Positions 13,331-25,480 of a stretch of 64,000 bases of DNA are shown piece by piece; positions within the stretch are counted from its first letter, which is position 1, and each line of letters opens with the position of its first letter. The position numbers were made by a program, and so were the translations under genes. The notes under the pieces are model-generated. The model saw only the letters and a program-made list of their open reading frames with translations, did no database searches and had not been told where the DNA came from. Location: NCBI GenBank assembly GCA_004026145.2, contig CP034986.1, positions 5,456,421 to 5,520,420 of the forward strand, read 5' to 3'. Origin of the DNA: Takifugu bimaculatus (lineage: Eukaryota; Chordata; Actinopteri; Tetraodontiformes; Tetraodontidae).

Positions 13331-16300
13331 ATAGCTCTGCTTCAAGAAATCTTTGATCGAATTGAATTGATCAGGACTATTCCAAAACAACTTGCATCGT
13401 TAGGTTCTGTCTTTTTTGTATGGTGGCAGTATGGTAATAATATTATTAGCGTAAAAGGAAAAAGGTGTTTTGAAACAGCAGTTTTGATGCTTTATTGGAG
13501 ACAGACTACAGTCAAAAATCAACTCAAGCACTTCTGAAGGCATATTTATATTTTTCTTAATCTGAAGATAAATGCTGCATGAGCTGCAGCAACGTTTATT
13601 CAATGCAGTCCACTGAATCACCACTGAAGATACTTTTGTCTCTGTGCGGGACTGTTCACATGCTGCGCGTCCTCCTCAGCTCTAGAGCAGACGGGGAGCC
13701 TTCGACATGCAGCAGATGATGCCGCTCACGTGCCACGTGTAAGAAATCACATGAATAAGAGGAGCAACATCTGCTCGCTGCCTCAGATCACTGATTTCAC
13801 ATCTAAATGTCACGTCCATTTACATAACTTTACAGGAAAATAACCTTTCTGATCCTTTTTAGAGAGATCCTTTTTGTCTCAGTGTTTCAAAAAGTAGCTT
13901 TGATGTGCAAAATATTTGCACAAAAATACAACAGAACCGTTATATTGATGAGATCGCATACATTGTGTTCCATTCCGACCCCTACCTCTAGAAGCATTAC
14001 TTTACCCATCCACTTGGCAGTATTGGTTACTGAACACCATTTCATAAAGGGTTTTTTTGGACAGAAAAAGTGGTCACATGGGAGAGAATGTAACAATAAG
14101 AGACCCAGCAGCCTGTGTTTTAGTGAATTGGATGAGGAATGGATGGATGAGGAACTACGATGCGCTCAGAAACCAATGCTAGCATGCGTCAGATGAAAGT
14201 ACAGTGCATAAAGCAGAGTTTGGTTTCCAAGGGCACTTCAGCATCAAATGCTGTTGTACATTTCAACACAGGGCTTCTGACATGTCTCCAGGCACATGTA
14301 AAGTTAGCTTGTAACGAGCTAGTGTTTCTGAGATGCGCTTTTTGAGAGTTTTTTCCCACTCCTTCAGCACTTCCTGTCAAAAAAAAGATGTAAGTGCTGA
14401 GTAAAATGCTGTTTCATCGGCTTTTTAGCAACAGAAGTACTGCGAATCTCGAAGCTACCCTACCCCCTAGCTCTGCTGATTCCTACACCAGTTTTAGAAC
14501 TGTACATGTGAAGTCATCCATGCGCTCTAAATGCAGCACAGTCGTGTACAGCAGCTGACATGAAGCACCGCAGTCTTCACCGACCGCCTGTAATCCTGGG
14601 CGGCCGCCCATTCGGACGGATATAAGTTGAACCCATGACCTCATGCATTATGATGCTTCTATTCCATAATAGATAAAGAGGGGGGGTGGCAAAGCCATTG
14701 TTTTGCACATCTGTGCGTGTGCAATTCCAGAGACTCCAGAGACAAATGCTCTTTGACACCAAGACGTCCACTTTGCGTGAACACTAAGGGCATGCATGAG
14801 GGGGTCCAGGGATGCTAACTCAAAATAATGATATTTCATAGTATATCAACACAAACACCCCGTGGTAATGTATCCTAACATGCACTTCTTGTTATTACTA
14901 ATTTGAGTTGGGGAGGCGGGGTGGGAGGGGTTTGCGACCACACTGCCTCTTTGGCCCCTCTCAATGAAGTCATGGTGATGAGCTGTCGCCAAGCACCTTG
15001 ACACACTGTTTCCTCCAGCTGAATTCTCGTCACCCACTGCCTCATTTCCTCCTCTTTCTTTTCACCAGTTTCACCCCCCCACCCAACCCCCCAATCCTCC
15101 CGGCCATCTACCCACTCTCTCAGCCTCTCTTTATTTTCCCTCTAAAGGCTCGACTGTATTCTCCTTAGCAACAGTGAGACAGAGTGGCGGTGGTGGTGGT
15201 GGAGGGGGCTCAGGCTGGGTATTAACACCAGCGGGAGCTCACATCTGCACAGCATGAGGTATGGAACAAAGTCCAAAAAAAAACCAGAGAGAGAGAGATG
15301 GGGGAGGAATCGGGAGCATTTGGAGGAATATGAATGGAACGAAACGAGCTTTGGAGGTTACGTAATTCACGTTCTACTTCTGACATCTGTCTCCTCTCAT
15401 ACTGAGCCTGAGCAGCAACTATATTCAGAGGAATGATAACAATAGAGTTGACGTTTGTTAGCTCTCAAGCAGTGACCAACATTGTTGACACTTAGCCGCG
15501 CTTGTTGGAAACCATTGCTGATTTTTTTTTCCGTTAGCGCGTAAAATGTTAACGTTGAAATTTGAATGCCTTATATTGCAATGTTCCACAGCGTTTTCAA
15601 AACCACGTTCTATTCGCGATACGCCGCAGTCATAAGGAGACACAAATTTGGCACCCTATTATTTGGGAAGTCGCGCTTCATCAGCAATTCAATATTTCGC
15701 AATTAGTAATTCGATAGAGTTTGAGTGTATTAGTTTAGCATAGGATGTCCATATGTACATTGCTTTTCTATCCCTTTATTCATTGTTTTTTAAAATAAAG
15801 ACTTCAAAGATCTAACAAAATGTTTTTCATTCAAATTTGTTTTTTAGCATAAAAATTGCAGTTGTGCATTTATACAAAATTATTTACGGTATCATATCCC
15901 TTTAGTCCTCTGATTGATGTGATACATGTTTCCAAATAAGTATGTTGCCAGCAGTACAAAGCTGCGCTACCTGTGCTAATGCTTGGGAGTGTTTCTGTAC
16001 TGCGATGCACACTGCAATAACCCAATGCAGGCTGTCAGCACACCCCTACATCGCAGTGGGGAGAATAAAGTGCTCGCCGTCTCATTATGCTGGTAATTAT
16101 CACTTATTGGGCGTCCTCCCTCACAAAAAGCTGGCAGGGTGCAATTATCGATGTCTGACGTGGCGCGGAGGTCAATCAGACACAAGTCGCGTAAAAGCGC
16201 GTAAGCGGGAGCCTTTTGCTTTGGCGTCAATCTGTCTCCCTCCATCTGTCAGTTGCTTCACCCACCCTCTTTCCTCCGCACTTTCCTTTTCCTTTCTTCC

Positions 16301-19300
16301 CCCACCCCCTTACAATGAGCGTGTGCAACATCCAACATGTCTGGAAATCACTGGCTTTCCCCTCACGCTTTCACGGAGGTATAATCCTGTTTTTTTTCTT
16401 ACTATAAATACATTTCTGCTGAGCTTTTAGAGGCTCCCTGCCCCCCAACAGCAAGAGCAGCACTAAGCCATGAAATATTCTGTTGCAGAGAGTTGGGCAG
16501 AGACAACACGAAGAGAAAGATTTTTAAAAAAGCATCTCCATTTCTTAGAAGCTACCATTTCTTGACACAGCACTGGCAGTTCTTGTTCATGACGGAAACA
16601 CGATGTCGTCTAGTTGCTAGCCTGAAGATTCCTGGGTAAAGACTTATGGCAATGAGAAAGTCACGGAGACAAACATGGAATGAGGCGTCACCACGATGAC
16701 GGAACCCGGTCCTCTAGTGTTTGATTTTGAGGGTGAAGAATTACTTAAAGGACAATACTTGCACAAGGTTGCATTTCAAGAACCCTAAAGCTCCAGATTA
16801 AGGAAATGGGGCCTGATATAGAACCTTGCATACTCGGTTAATGATCCAAAGTTTCAAGGTCATTCAGTAATTTCTTAGCCTTTCAGTATTGTGCCAATCC
16901 AGAATTGGAAGTTATTCAAAAGGGTCCAAGATGTTAGCATGCTAGCAATCATTCTTTTATATATGTAGTGCTGGGATAATTGCTGTGGACTTGGAGTCAG
17001 ACCTTCCATTACCCAAGCCATTATCTTCGGTTTGTTCAAGATCAGGTGGCAGCGGGTTTAGCGCAGTATTCAAGACATCTGTCAATATTTTCCACGGCTC
17101 TTCTTGACATTCCGAGGCGTTTTTGGGACAGATGGGCTACTGATCCTCCTACAAGTTCTGGGTTCATCAGCAGATGTCAGAGCATGATTCAAACTCACAA
17201 TCCACGTTTCCAATTATTCCAGTGACCGGTGATGGTGTTTCTTGCAGTTCTATTATTTACTATTCTAAGTAAGTCCACTGACAACTATGTAACACCAGCT
17301 TAATTAACCCCATGCAGCCCCAGGAGGAAGAGCTATTTCAGAATCACTCTGAGTGTGCAGGCCGACGCCCACCGACTTATATAAAACCATTAACCAGCGC
17401 AGTGCTATTTTTATCTGGCAGGTACAGTGTGTTTCGAGCTCAAAGAGATTCCGACGGGGGCCAGGCTGAGTTGAGCTGCACCATTTAACAAATGATACAA
17501 AAGTGTTTTCTGGTTTTAGATATCAAAAAGGCAGGTGTAGTAGCGGCAAATTTACTCACCCAGTGTTTTAGTTGGACAACCAGGAAACAGCCTATCATCT
17601 GTGTCAAATTCTCACTTTGATCGTTTGACTCTGTTCCCTAAAAAAGTGTCCAATGCGGTCACTTTCAGTATTAGCGTGAAATGATTGCCAGAATTGTACA
17701 AAGTGTAAAGTTACACTATACAAATGCTGTAATTCTTGCCGGCAAAATTTTGATCGCTGGTGATTAATTTTTAAGGCCTGAATCTAAAAACTATCTTAAA
17801 ATCTAGCACGTTTATACATTCCAGTGCTTAAAATGGCACTTATAGGGAATAGCCTAGAGGAGTAGCCACTTTCCCTGAGTTATTCCTCTATTGCGAAGCA
17901 AGTTAGCAAGAAAAAGGGGCTTTAATGCTTCTTTGATGTTTTTTGTTTTTTTTTTTAAAAATAGGAGCACGACTCCTGGCTGCATCTGGGCAGCTTCACA
18001 ACTCAGTCTATTCCACATGCAGAAAAAGCAGCATCAAGCAGATGTTTAACTTAGCCTAGCATCTGGAGCCTAGCGCAGTCCGTCGGGAGGCTGGAACGAA
18101 GCCATGACGAGAAAAAATGACCGGGGTGGGTGTGAAGTTGAGCGCGTGAGTGCAGAAGAGGACAGAGGGAGGTGTTGGAAAGAGCCCAAGCTAAAAATGT
18201 AAGCACTCTTAGGAACTATAAGATGGAGAAATAGAGACCCACCCCCCAGACCCCCCCTGTGGTGTATCTTACGTAAGAGAGGATGATGAAAAAAGAACAA
18301 AAAAGGTGGATAGTAGACCAAAATAGTCAAACCCTTTTGGAAAGCGAGTGAGGCGTTCCTCTGAATGCACCAGAGGACTTCGCACGATGCCTCATTCTGA
18401 CACCTAACCCCCACCCCCACCCCCCTACCACCAATATAATTGTTTACTTTAAGTCAGATTGGAACTACTGTTATCGAGTCCAGCTAATTATTCAGCCAGA
18501 CTGAGACGGTCAAATCAAAATTTTGTTTTGAAGGCGAACCGAAGAATTTTGGGCTCGTGTTGCAAAGTCAGAAGTACTTGTAAAGAGCGATAGTGCACAA
18601 AATGCGCTGAGACAAAATGTTGGCCCCGTAACGATGACCACAGTTGAATTGAATTCCGAATTGAATTCAAACCACTCAACAGCGGCCAGGAGTTTTGATT
18701 TCAATCATCTCTGGCAACTGCAGGCAGCTCTCCAGAACCTTATGTAACTCTATTTATGCATTTATTCCACAAAGACACTGAGTTCGGAATTGGGTACAAG
18801 GAAAGGTTAGCCAGGGGCGAAGGAAGAAATGTGACAGAGGCGCGAGGATAGCGGCTTGGAGAGGTGCGCTAATAGAGTCTGGAGGAAGAGGAGGAGTGTG
18901 TGCTTTCACTTCCTGTGCGTGTGTGTACAGTACAAGTGTCCATCTGGACTCCATTTATGTCAGCTGAGTCTTTCTGAATCGACCGCGTGCGTTCCAATCT
19001 TTCTCACCCTGCCAGCTTTTTTTTTTCCCAAATCACACTCTTCATGCATGTCTCTTTCTCTCAATCCTGCCTCCATGCTCCGCCATATGTGTCTTACTCC
19101 CTCTCTATCACCTTCAGCGGCCCCCTAGGGAAGGCTGTTAAATGCTGCAATCTGTCTCCGTCTCCCGGTCTGTACCCTCGCCTCCCTTCCTTGCTCCACT
19201 GCTCGTGAATCACTGCGCTAACCGCTGCTCCTGAAGGAGGGGAACCCCCGGACAAAAAAAGAGTGAAAGTGGAGGTGGGCGATAAGGACGTATCTCATTA

Positions 19301-22300
19301 GCTAATCGAGGATAGAAAGATAATATGCAGATCATTACCCAGGGACATCTGAGTCGGCATGATTCTAACGCCATTAGGAAGGTCTTCGTGAGTCCCGAAT
19401 GAGTGGAAGGTTTCTCCAAGTGCAGCGCCGTTATTAATTTTCTGTTCATTGGAGCAGCTTCACTGGACCAAAAGGGGTTGACTGCCCTCCAAAATGCTGC
19501 TGGGATGGGAAAGTGGTTTTTGAAAGCTATTTTAAGTTGAATTTGCTGTTTGTTTCTAAGAGGAACTTCCGTTTTAGTCAGTAATTTGCCCCAGTGGATG
19601 CTAGCTTAAAAACTAAAGTTAGCATCGAGGAAGCATGCTCACAGGTGGAGAGGTACCAGGTTTTGAATGACAATGAAGCCATAGATTAAATAGATTTTTT
19701 TTAAAAAAATGTTTTAAGGCTGCCAGGGAGCTGCTCTGTGCAATCACCTTGATTGATTAAAGTACAAAAGCAATTCAGATGTTTCATCTCCCTTCATTTG
19801 TGCATGTTTTCTCACTCCTGTATTCATTTTTCAAACCTCCTCGTCATATCTCACTGTCTCCTCAACTCCCCCCCACCCACTGTTTTTTTAAAAAAAATCC
19901 CCGTGTTCGTCAAGGCCAAATTCAGACCTCTCCACTCTCAGCTTATCTGAGTCACTGTTGAGAGAGGATCCTTCCCGAGTAAAAGCCCATTTTAATGCTT
20001 TCTTCACTGAAAGCTTCTGCGCTGTAATGTGTGCTAATGCTCAACATCCTCCCTCTGCTTCTCCGCAGTGCTTCTTTTACTGCAGACGACTCGTTTCTCT
20101 GCAGTACTCCCTCCTCTGACTACATCATGTTACCCTTTCTCACACTTCCTGCTGCTCACTTTATTTTCTGGCTTTTTTCCCTTTCTTAAATGCTGCCTTA
20201 AATCCCCAAATTTATTACAATCACTCTAACCACTATTACTAATGAATATATAGTTTATCCTTCAAAGGAAGGCAAAAGAATTTGAATATTTTACTATATA
20301 ACGAAATTACTATTTTAAAAAGGAATGTGTTTTGGTTTCTGTTTGCAGCTGTTAGCATAGTTGACCATCTTTTGACACTTCAAAAAAGAGAAACCCAGAA
20401 GTGGAAATGGCCAACGCTTATTGTCTTTTATGCATTAGGATATGCCAAAGAAGACAATGACTAAAGTCATTTTCACTGATTTGAAAACTCCCAAATAAGA
20501 AAAATGCGGTATATTCCCACATTAACTAAACTAACATTTACAACATAAACTAACGAAAACAGATGATTGAAATTGGCGTTGGGCCACTAGTATGTTTATG
20601 ATGTACCTTGTCCGGGCCGCGGGCCACGTATTTGACAATTGTTTCATAGGGGAAATTGCTGCATTTTCACCTAGCAATTGTGTTGATTTCAGGATGGAAT
20701 AAAAATGTCACAACAACACAGGTAAAAATACCTAAAGAATGGAGCTCAATGCGATAGCAAGCTAATGCTAAGTATTGTAGCAAGGACTGCTTTCATTTCA
20801 GTTTCAATTGTGAGTTTCCTGCCATCCTTGAGTGCTGATGTTAGCAGCATTTGTTTGACACAAACTGGCTATTTTTATCCAAACCTTAGCACATTTATAC
20901 CCTGGAGTGATGGTGTGACAGGAAGGGGGTCAGGGGTCAATGGATGGAACAGAGAGACCCATCATCCTAACAGAGTTTCCACACAGCTGTGTACATTTAT
21001 CACCGAGCGGCCATCAGTCTTTTTTCTGAACAGACAATCAAGTGGCAGCGATGGTTCTATTTAGCTGTTTCGGTTTGGGGGTGTTAAAGCCATGGCGGAC
21101 AGTAACTCAAAGGGATTATTAATGCTATTCTTGGCAAATTTTCTGCTTTTTGTCTTTCGGGACATGGCCGAACGCAGCAAAAAATAAACTCCCCAGATTT
21201 AAAATCCACTTGTTTTCATATGGTGTTTACGGAATGTAAAAATAACTCGCTCTGGCAGGTTCTCTTACATCTGCTCTCCTTTCTTCAGCTCTGCTCCTTT
21301 GAATTACCTCCCTCCCGACTCTGTTTCCTCCCTACCGGACACGTACCGTAAACACTCGTGCCGGACAACAGCTCTCTTCCCCTGTGGATCATTGTTGCTG
21401 ACCCGATTGGGGCTCCTTCTGCACGTGTGCGCACACATAAATCCAACACGTCGCGCTCACAGACTGTATAAGTGCAGAGCTAACGCCCACACACACGCGT
21501 GCGCACTCTCATGCCTGCTTGACATAGGTGCGCACGCACACAGTGAGACACTTGCTGTGATATTGGTGGGCCCGGAGTGACAGTCCGCCCTCAATGACTC
21601 GTCCACGCTCTGCTGGAGATCGGGTTAAGCGCGGGTCATTTGCTACACGGATCTTAAAGTGCAATACGGACCAAGTTAAGAAGGGACAAATGCACGTGTA
21701 AATTCATGCACACATTAATTTGCTTGCAAACACACACCAGGACATGCGCGTGACTTATTTTTTCCCCCCTCCATCTGACATGCTATTGCATAATCACAGA
21801 ATCTGTCTAAATCTCTCTGAGATCTGTTTATGTCCCACTTTAGATTTTTTTTTTTCATATCCCTCCCTCTTATCTCAAGATTATTGCTCTCAGTTTGGCT
21901 GCAAAACTGCCTGCTGAAAGATGGACAGAATGCACTGAAGTTGGAGAGGTGGAGGTGTTGAGAGTTTCATTCGAATTCTAGATGTCAGAAAAATATTCCA
22001 TAAATAACAGTCGGTCCTTAGTTATGCTCCCAGATCATAGGTAAAAGGGAATGTTCTCGTCCGACGAAAACAGTTTATTTTAGGCAGAAGAGAGAACATA
22101 AAACCCATTCATACTGTTTGTGTTCTTATCATGTAATTCTGTCCATCTTGGTCTCACTTTAGAAAAAAATAAAAGAATGAACTGGCTCACGCTCACCTTC
22201 ATTTAGCACTGAACTTGTCATTTTATCACCTCACAGCCATTCAGAAGGATCCAAGGTGACGCCGGTCCATCTGCCGCTCATGAAGTCTGCCAAAGCTTTG

Positions 22301-24635
22301 AGCAAAACTTAAAAAAAAGAAAGAAAAGATGGCGTGATATAATGGAACAGACTTCAGACTGAATGTGTTTGGGTGACCTTTTACTGTGAAAACTCTACTC
22401 TGGTATTCATTTGATTAGAGATGTTTGACTCTTTTTTGCTTTTTTTGTGTTTGTTTTGTTTTCAGCTGGCATCCACCAACTCTGACAGCAGCAGCCAGAC
22501 GACTGCAGCTGACAACAAAGGTCAGTGACATCGGATTTCACGACGGTCGGATTTTAGCTAGCAACAACTCCTCCATAGTGACTGTTACGTAATCCACAAG
22601 AAGCGAGATATTTTTGTTGCATTTTTTCGAGGGTTCAAGATCAAAGTTCCTTCTGGCCAGGAAAGTGAATATGTCCTAAAAAACTTAAGTGCCAAACTCC
22701 TACATCAGGTCCCTCCCAACACAGCAGGCATGCTCTCAATTTTTGAGTCCACTCTGTCCAAAACTGTCCGATGCCATTGAATCCCTGTGCGATCAGAAAG
22801 GAAATCTCTTTTTCCATATTAATCCCAGCCACTCAAAATTTCTGACCGATCACACAACAGTTTTGGGACACCACACCAGAAAAACTGCCTGGCTGATGTG
22901 TTGAGAACAAGATGCGAGAACAAAATGGCGTTTTTTTTGGGTTTTTTGCTGCAACCATGAGAGCATGAACAATTTTCTGGCTTCTTTCAGAGCATGTTAG
23001 GCTTCTCGTTAGGGGCTTTGTGCATTTGCTCCTGTCTCATTTGTAGGGCTGTCTGTTGTCACAGAAGGGCAATAACATATATTATAACAATGAATCCACC
23101 TTCTAGAGATACAAGCGATCACATATACCATTAACTCTTACACTAAAACCACCACAACAGTACCAGTATATTCGAAAATGAAACTTTCTAAAGCTTCATC
23201 CGTGTCTTTGACCTCCCCGTCCGACTCTTCTACTGTCCAATTGGCTTGATATAAAAACACAGCTTGTTTTTCCGGATCAGCCCCCTGATTTTCCATGAGC
23301 TAAGCAGCTGCGGTAAGGCGGCCCCTTTTGGCAGCACTCACAGCGTATCAGGCAGAAAAAGTTGGATGGCTGCTGAACTTTTGTGCAGCAGCACTCATCA
23401 ATAACCAATTTCAGCATTGCGGGATTTGGACTGGGTCATTGCTATTTGCCCTTGCAGCCCAGATCTCTTATTGAGTCTGCATTTTTCCTGTATCCCAGTG
23501 CTTAGGATAGGGAGGTAACATTCTTGCCCTAAGGCGGGGGGGGGGGGGGGGGGGGGGGGGGGTTAGCCTATACAAACAGAAATGTTGACACTTCAAGGCT
23601 AATCATAGTCCTGGCTGAATCTCTTGCCTTACATAAGCATTCCCAACATTCATACTTACTTTTCTATGCAGTATAATGTTTCCCAACCATATTTTGCATT
23701 GTCAGCAGTCCATCAGTTGAAATCTATGGATTATAAAGAACATTGTAACTGATTCTAGCAGTCAGCAAAGATCTTTTTGCAGTGCTAAAACTGCATATTT
23801 TTAGCTGACGGAACACTTTTTCATGGCGGAGTAACTTGTCCCTCACGACTGAAAAATTAATGGAGCTATCTTTGACTCCAGAATGCACAGCGTCCTTGCC
23901 GTTAATACGATTTTAAAAGACCCTCGTGTGCGAATACCCTACCTGAATTGGGTGTTCATCCATGTATTCCGCACAGCATGAAGCAAAGAGGCTGCCATGC
24001 AGTGAAATATTAACAACGGACTTCTTACTGGCAGCTGGGTTTATTTATAGTCCACTTTATCACTTTTGTTGTCTTTGTCTTCATGCCATGTTTGCCTGAA
24101 AAAGGAGTGGTCCCGCTTCTTATTCACTTCTTAGCATTTTTCCTACAGTCCCCTGAGGTACAAGGTACCATTGGGGATCAAGCAGAAGTGCTAAGAATTC
24201 ATTTTCCACCTTGTCGCCCACATCCCTGCCTTACAGTACAACTCTAACTCATTTTAACAAAGTTTGGCCAAATAAGTAGTGGCTATTAATAAACTTTAGC
24301 ATTTAACTTAGCAACAACAGGAAAAGACCTACTGTTTCTTAGATAGAGTTGAATTTGGGCGATCTCTCGATCTGGTAAAAATTAAGGGCAAAATTAAGGA
24401 AAATGATCAGAAATCGTATTGAAATCATGACAGGTTGATCGACTCCCTCTCGAATTTGTGGCGCATTGACTTTTCTCCCCCCATCCCTTAATCTCTCCAG
24501 AGAAGGCCACGGCAGCGAAAACCTCAGGAGCAAGAGGAGGAAGTTGACATCGACCTGGAGGCACCAGAGACGGAGAAAGCGGCGCTGGCCATCCAGAACC
24601 AGTTCAGACGTTTCCAGAAGAAAAAGAAGCAGTGA
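12948..24635 (+). CDS. pcp4l1: Purkinje cell protein 4-like 1 (IQ-motif, calmodulin binding)
   Basis: Exons are 12948-12956 (MSE), 22466-22520 and 24501-24635. The product is a cytoplasmic peptide of about 65 residues; the family binds calmodulin through a short IQ motif and an acidic flank and is enriched in neurons. Exon 3 shows the signature: acidic EEEVDIDLEAPETEK, then the IQ helix AALAIQNQFRRFQKKKK and TGA at 24633. The MSEL start and ETEKAALAIQ wording favour PCP4L1 over PCP4. Oddity: exon 2 ends in phase 1, and joining it to the acceptor at 24500 puts the signature out of frame and hits TGA after about 15 codons. One base too many in the AAAA run at 24518-24521 would explain this. A second route uses a weak donor after 22525 with an acceptor after 24502, which stays open. 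Identity is firm; the exact exon 2/3 junction is not. Confidence 0.82.
12957..22465 (+). other. pcp4l1 intron 1 (9.5 kb), no gene seen inside
   Basis: No conserved protein frame was found on either strand. The intron contains pyrimidine-rich tracts and a compact repeat-free block at about 19210-19440 that may be regulatory. Confidence 0.5.
19210..19440. promoter_or_regulatory. Candidate conserved non-coding element in pcp4l1 intron 1
   Basis: A complex, repeat-free block with mixed homeodomain-like (TTATTAATTTT, CATTAGCTAAT) and GC-containing words, unlike the surrounding low-complexity intron. This is judged on composition only; no alignment was possible. Confidence 0.25.
23536..23562. repeat. 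Poly-G run (27 G)
   Basis: An unbroken run of G lies in pcp4l1 intron 2. Such runs are unstable and error-prone in sequencing, so the true length is uncertain. Confidence 0.9.
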
Positions 24636-25099
24636 CCAATCGGAAGGCCAGAAAATATAAAATTAAAAAAGCAAGGGTAGGGGTCGGGGTAAAAAAATGT
24701 AAAAAAAATAAAATAAAATCAACAAAAACACATAAAAACAGCTTTTCTCAAATGTACAGAAATATGGCAAATGATTAGAACGAGTACTTTGGGGGTGATG
24801 GAGGAGGGATTTTAACACTGGATCTCTTGTTACATATGCAAATGTCATTAAATGCCTTTTTGCATGTTAGAGCACTGATAAAGGTGGAGAAAGAAGAAAA
24901 TATCAGGATGAGGAATCTATAATCTATATTAACGACCTCCTATAACCTCTCAAATACAAATCCCATGTATCCTACGACGTCCCCAATCCCTTTTCCACGC
25001 CAGATGCGACAAAATCAGCAGGCGTTCATCTAGGCGAGTACACATTTCAATGCACAAAAGGAGAAGCACACCGCTGTTTCTGGGTTCGTCTTTCCTTCC

Positions 25100-25480
25100 C
25101 TTTGCTGCTGCGAGCCTTCTTTCATTCCCTGCCTGTGATGGAAAGTAACACCACGTAACCGTATCAGCCGTGGATTGCCGCTGCAATGCCTCCCGTTCAG
25201 TCTGAGCTCATAGGTGACGAGAGTTGTGGTCATGGAAACAGACTCCCGACTTGCAGAAAACCAAGGGCAATTAGATGTCGGCACGATCGATGTGTCTCGG
25301 AGACAGCACGCCGCACACACATTAAAAGCCCTCCCGCTCATTATGGCCAAGGATCGACTGATTATCAGGAGCTGGTATCAGGAGGGTCTCCATTTTTAAT
25401 GATCCCTCTGAGATTCTTTTAATATCATCGAGTGCTGGCATTCAAACAAACCACTCTAAATGATGCAGCTCTTTCAATCT
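25100..25480. promoter_or_regulatory. Candidate conserved non-coding element downstream of pcp4l1
   Basis: A repeat-free block rich in TAATGA/ATTAATAATGGCATG-type homeodomain and bipartite words. It is a composition-based guess. A fish-to-mammal alignment at this syntenic position would support or refute it. Confidence 0.3.

Noticed and set aside
15942..16430. 162-codon open frame in pcp4l1 intron 1
   Set aside because: No family similarity, no supporting splice or promoter context, and a low-complexity C-terminus. Chance frame.
18640..18672. GAATTC-rich near-palindrome
   Set aside because: Short overlapping GAATT words in AT-rich DNA, with no stem or element context.
24466..24660. Arg/Lys/Ser-rich open frame over the last pcp4l1 exon
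   Set aside because: It is a shifted frame of the conserved IQ-motif exon; the conserved family signature is in the other frame.
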